NCBI GenBank assembly: GCA_040752395.1
Contig: JBFMHD010000166.1
Span: forward strand, 1 to 6,168
Origin: JBFMHD01 sp040752395 [NCBI: Candidatus Hydrogenedentota bacterium]
GTDB taxonomy: Bacteria > JBFMHD01
DNA length: 6,168 nt
Direction: 5' to 3'
The position numbers were made by a program, and so were the translations under genes. Below the pieces are notes generated by a model. That model ran no database searches and was not told the origin of the DNA. It saw only the letters and a program-made list of their open reading frames with translations. This document shows, piece by piece, positions 5,749 to 6,168 of this stretch (position 1 is its first letter; each line of letters opens with the position of its first letter).

Positions 5749-6168
5749 TTGGCTGCGGAAGCACTTAAGCAAGGGATAGAGAAACTTTATTTACGAAAAG
5801 GTAAAGCCGGGCTTCGTGAGGCTGAAAATAGTTTAAGAGAACTATTAAAAAATGAGTCTGTTGCGAAGTACAAAAGGGCACAAGCCAGACTATTGCTCGG
5901 ACTTATAAATTCAAAATTACATAACATAGATAAATCTCTTGAAGAATTGAATATATTTTTAAAAGAGTTTAATGATTACAAAGATGAATGCAATCTCGCA
6001 AAATTTCAAATAGATACCCTGTTAAAATTACGTAAGAAAGAGAAAAAAGATACAGAATATCATGGTTATATAAAGGGTGAGTTACACGTTGCTGAAGAGA
6101 GTTTCTATGAAAAGATACGTATACCGCTGATACAGAGCGCTATTTTAATCTTAATAGTTTTTTTAGGG
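5749..6168 (+). CDS. Helical TPR-like protein with a membrane segment (5' part, unknown function)
   Basis: An open frame of 140 codons starts at TTG 5749 and runs without a stop to the window edge, so the gene is truncated by the window. I do not recognise the protein. Residues 1-75 are charged and helical; two helix pairs around residues 5-33 and 43-74 (ARLLLGLINSKLHNIDKSLE within it) have TPR-like spacing of Leu, Gly and Ala. A Lys/Glu-rich stretch follows at 93-103. Residues 125-140 (IPLIQSAILILIVFLG) are hydrophobic and look like the start of a membrane helix, preceded by positive charges. With no signal peptide, the N-terminal part is probably cytoplasmic; this is inference. A role in complex assembly or cell-envelope work is possible but unsupported. 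The gene has its own ribosome binding site and promoter candidate. Confidence 0.7.
   Translation, partial: MAAEALKQGIEKLYLRKGKAGLREAENSLRELLKNESVAKYKRAQARLLLGLINSKLHNIDKSLEELNIFLKEFNDYKDECNLAKFQIDTLLKLRKKEKKDTEYHGYIKGELHVAEESFYEKIRIPLIQSAILILIVFLG

Overview
The window reads left to right on the + strand and suggests an AT-rich, Gram-negative-type bacterium, because it carries an RND efflux pump that normally works with an outer-membrane channel. No marker in it fixes the phylum. There is no rRNA, tRNA, CRISPR array or transposase gene.

Layout. (1) Positions 1-56 hold the last codons of an upstream gene, most likely the periplasmic adaptor (membrane fusion protein) of the pump. (2) Three bases later, with a good ribosome binding site, a complete HAE1-type RND permease runs to 3185. 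(3) A non-coding stretch of about 400 bases (3186-3581) follows. It contains a weak hairpin, three GACACT direct repeats resembling a decayed transposon end, an AT-rich inverted repeat, two promoter candidates and a possible 24-codon ORF. (4) A complete 632-residue class II glutamine amidotransferase of the asparagine synthase family occupies 3582-5480. Its catalytic Cys2 fixes the start codon, yet no Shine-Dalgarno sequence precedes it, and a promoter-like pair is placed so that the transcript could begin at the ATG. (5) A second non-coding stretch (5481-5748) holds two blocks of a purine-rich 7-base repeat, a promoter candidate and a GC-rich structured element with alternative pairings. (6) From 5749 to the window end runs the 5' part of a TTG-started gene with a helical, TPR-like N-terminus and the start of a membrane segment.

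The adaptor and permease form one operon and would export a small compound using the proton gradient. The permease has the Asp-Asn / Asn-Asn version of the relay residues instead of the AcrB Asp-Asp / Lys version. The amidotransferase is separated from the pump by a long spacer and looks independently transcribed. It may make asparagine, or amidate a sugar or polymer as related proteins in polysaccharide loci do; the window does not decide. I see no convincing new multi-gene system. The most unusual signals are in the two spacers.
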